NCBI GenBank assembly: GCA_958445555.1
Contig: CAUCSW010000002.1
Span: 1-15,342 of the forward strand
Direction: 5' to 3'
Source: an uncultured Clostridia bacterium
GTDB lineage: Bacteria > Bacillota > Clostridia > Oscillospirales > Acutalibacteraceae
Length of the DNA stretch: 15,342 nt
Positions 14,369 through 15,342 of this stretch are shown here, piece by piece. The position numbers and the translations under genes were made by a program. Under the pieces are notes generated by a model. The model was given only the letters and a program-made list of their open reading frames with translations, had not been told where the DNA came from and did not search any database. Position 1 is the first letter of the stretch. Each line of letters begins with the position of its first letter.

Positions 14369-14469
14369 AAATGTAATTATCGGGGCGACGGCATTCGGGA
14401 AAACAAGATTATGCCGATCCCTCTACCGCAGTTGTTTTATTTATGTATGAGAGAAGGGAAACAGTGTAA

Positions 14470-15165
14470 ATGTACGCCAAATACTTTAAAAGATTTTTTG
14501 ATTTTCTGTTATCCTTTCTTGCTCTTACTGTGTTGTCCCCGATCCTGCTTGTTCTGACGGCAGTGGGCGCCGTTGCTATGCGCGGCAATCCGTTCTTCAC
14601 CCAACTTCGACCGGGAATGAAAGGTGAAAGCGGAAACGAAAAAATTTTCAGACTCATCAAATTCCGAACCATGAGCAATAAAAAAGATTCCGAAGGCAAT
14701 CTGCTGCCTGACGCGGAGAGACTGAACGGTTACGGCAGATTTCTGCGCTCCACCTCAGCGGACGAGTTGCCGTCGCTGATAAACATTATGAAGGGTGACT
14801 TGGCAATAGTCGGTCCGCGACCCCAGCTTGTGCGGGATATGGTGTTTATGACGCCCGAGCAGCGCCGCCGGCACAGTGTCAGACCCGGGCTTACGGGACT
14901 TGCGCAGGTGAGCGGCCGAAACAACATAACATGGGAGCAGAAATTTGCCTACGATCTTGAATACATAGATAGCGGAATCACGGCTGCCAAGGATATGAAA
15001 ATCATTTTCCGCACAGTGTGGAAGGTTTTTAAGCGGAGCGATACGGTGAGGGAAGGGACCGCTTCGGATATGGATTTCGGTGACTGGCTTGTAAAAGAGG
15101 GTAAGATTGCCGAAGAGGAATATGAAGAAAGGCAGTCAGAGGCAAAGGAGCTTTTGAAGGCATAA
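14470..15165 (+). CDS. Bacterial sugar transferase (polyprenyl-phosphate phosphoglycosyl transferase)
   Basis: Moves a sugar phosphate from a UDP-sugar to undecaprenyl phosphate, the first membrane step of capsule, exopolysaccharide or glycan synthesis. It has 231 residues and is of the short monotopic type: one N-terminal hydrophobic re-entrant segment (about 12-37) and a cytoplasmic catalytic domain. Motifs are IFRLIKFRTM (59-68), SADELPSLINIMKGDLAIVG (96-115, catalytic Asp98-Glu99), GPRP (115-118), VRPGLTGLAQVSGRNN (137-152) and FAYDLEYID (159-167). The last 40 residues are charged and beyond the core. The ATG at 14470 follows AAGGGA. The gene has its own promoter; any glycan cluster it may start lies beyond the right edge. 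The sugar cannot be told from the sequence. Confidence 0.93.
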   Translation: MYAKYFKRFFDFLLSFLALTVLSPILLVLTAVGAVAMRGNPFFTQLRPGMKGESGNEKIFRLIKFRTMSNKKDSEGNLLPDAERLNGYGRFLRSTSADELPSLINIMKGDLAIVGPRPQLVRDMVFMTPEQRRRHSVRPGLTGLAQVSGRNNITWEQKFAYDLEYIDSGITAAKDMKIIFRTVWKVFKRSDTVREGTASDMDFGDWLVKEGKIAEEEYEERQSEAKELLKA

Positions 15166-15342
15166 ATCGGTTTGACGGCCGCATCGTGCGGTTTATATGC
15201 CTACATACCTCTATTCGCCTGTCAACCGTTTCGCCGGGTCCCTGTGTGTAAAATGTGCATCTTCTCTACCGAAACCCTTCCGACTTCGGTATCGCGCGAG
15301 GTCCGTTTTCTCGTTTCCTTTGAAGTCGGTCGCGGAAGCAAG
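15166..15342. other. Right-end non-coding region with inverted repeats
   Basis: No gene is recognisable. CCGCA-TCG-TGCGG (15179-15191), followed by TTTATAT, is a small stem that could be a weak terminator of the sugar transferase. The same place reads as TTGACG-16-TATATG (15172-15199), a possible weak promoter. CCGACTTC (15280-15287) pairs with GAAGTCGG (15322-15329), with CGAG/CTCG nested inside (15297-15300 with 15310-15313). The region is cut by the window edge. Confidence 0.4.

Noticed and set aside
1..15342. CRISPR array, tRNA, rRNA, toxin-antitoxin or defence cluster
   Set aside because: No regularly spaced repeats, no cloverleaf or rRNA-like sequence, and no defence gene motifs were seen on either strand.

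Overview
The window looks like chromosomal DNA of an endospore-forming member of the Clostridia (Bacillota). The evidence is a SpoVT-type GAF domain, SpoIIR, a SigA-type sigma factor in a dgt-dnaG-sigA cluster, a PyrR-controlled pyrimidine unit, consensus sigma-A promoters (TTGACA-17-TATAAT) and strong GGAGG-type ribosome binding sites. Most of the window is moderately GC-rich. The first ~0.8 kb is visibly more AT-rich and is the end of an integrated mobile element.

Region 1 (1-1253): the C-terminal part of a large serine recombinase, entering from the left window edge, runs in frame and without a stop into the C-terminal three quarters of spoVT. The junction lies near 795-800. The element therefore sits inside spoVT, and the N-terminal AbrB-like DNA-binding part of SpoVT must lie beyond the other end of the element, outside the window. 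This is the most unusual thing here.

Region 2 (1254-3743): a pyrimidine salvage unit, pyrR and a uracil permease (NCS2 family). It is preceded by a sigma-A promoter and a leader with a PyrR-type binding loop and a T-run, i.e. a probable attenuator.

Region 3 (3744-7035, all minus strand): an alpha/beta hydrolase of the monoacylglycerol lipase/lysophospholipase type; a GH3 beta-N-acetylhexosaminidase-like lipoprotein with an altered catalytic dyad; an unrecognised 187-aa protein; and a small TSCPD-domain protein that overlaps it.

Region 4 (7253-12635, all minus strand, so transcription runs from high to low coordinates): rpmE (L31), a yigZ/IMPACT protein, then the macromolecular-synthesis-type cluster dgt-dnaG-sigA, followed closely by an Rrf2/IscR-like regulator. 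The dnaG stop and sigA start overlap as ATGA. The Rrf2 start codon lies in the centre of a 16-bp palindrome.

Region 5 (12791-15342): spoIIR (minus strand), divergent from mscL (plus strand, perfect consensus promoter, strong terminator). Then comes a plus-strand bacterial sugar transferase (polyprenyl-phosphate phosphoglycosyl transferase) with its own promoter, whose -10 overlaps a palindrome. The last 177 bases hold no recognisable gene.

No tRNA, rRNA or CRISPR array was recognised. All function calls come from reading motifs by eye; no database search was run.
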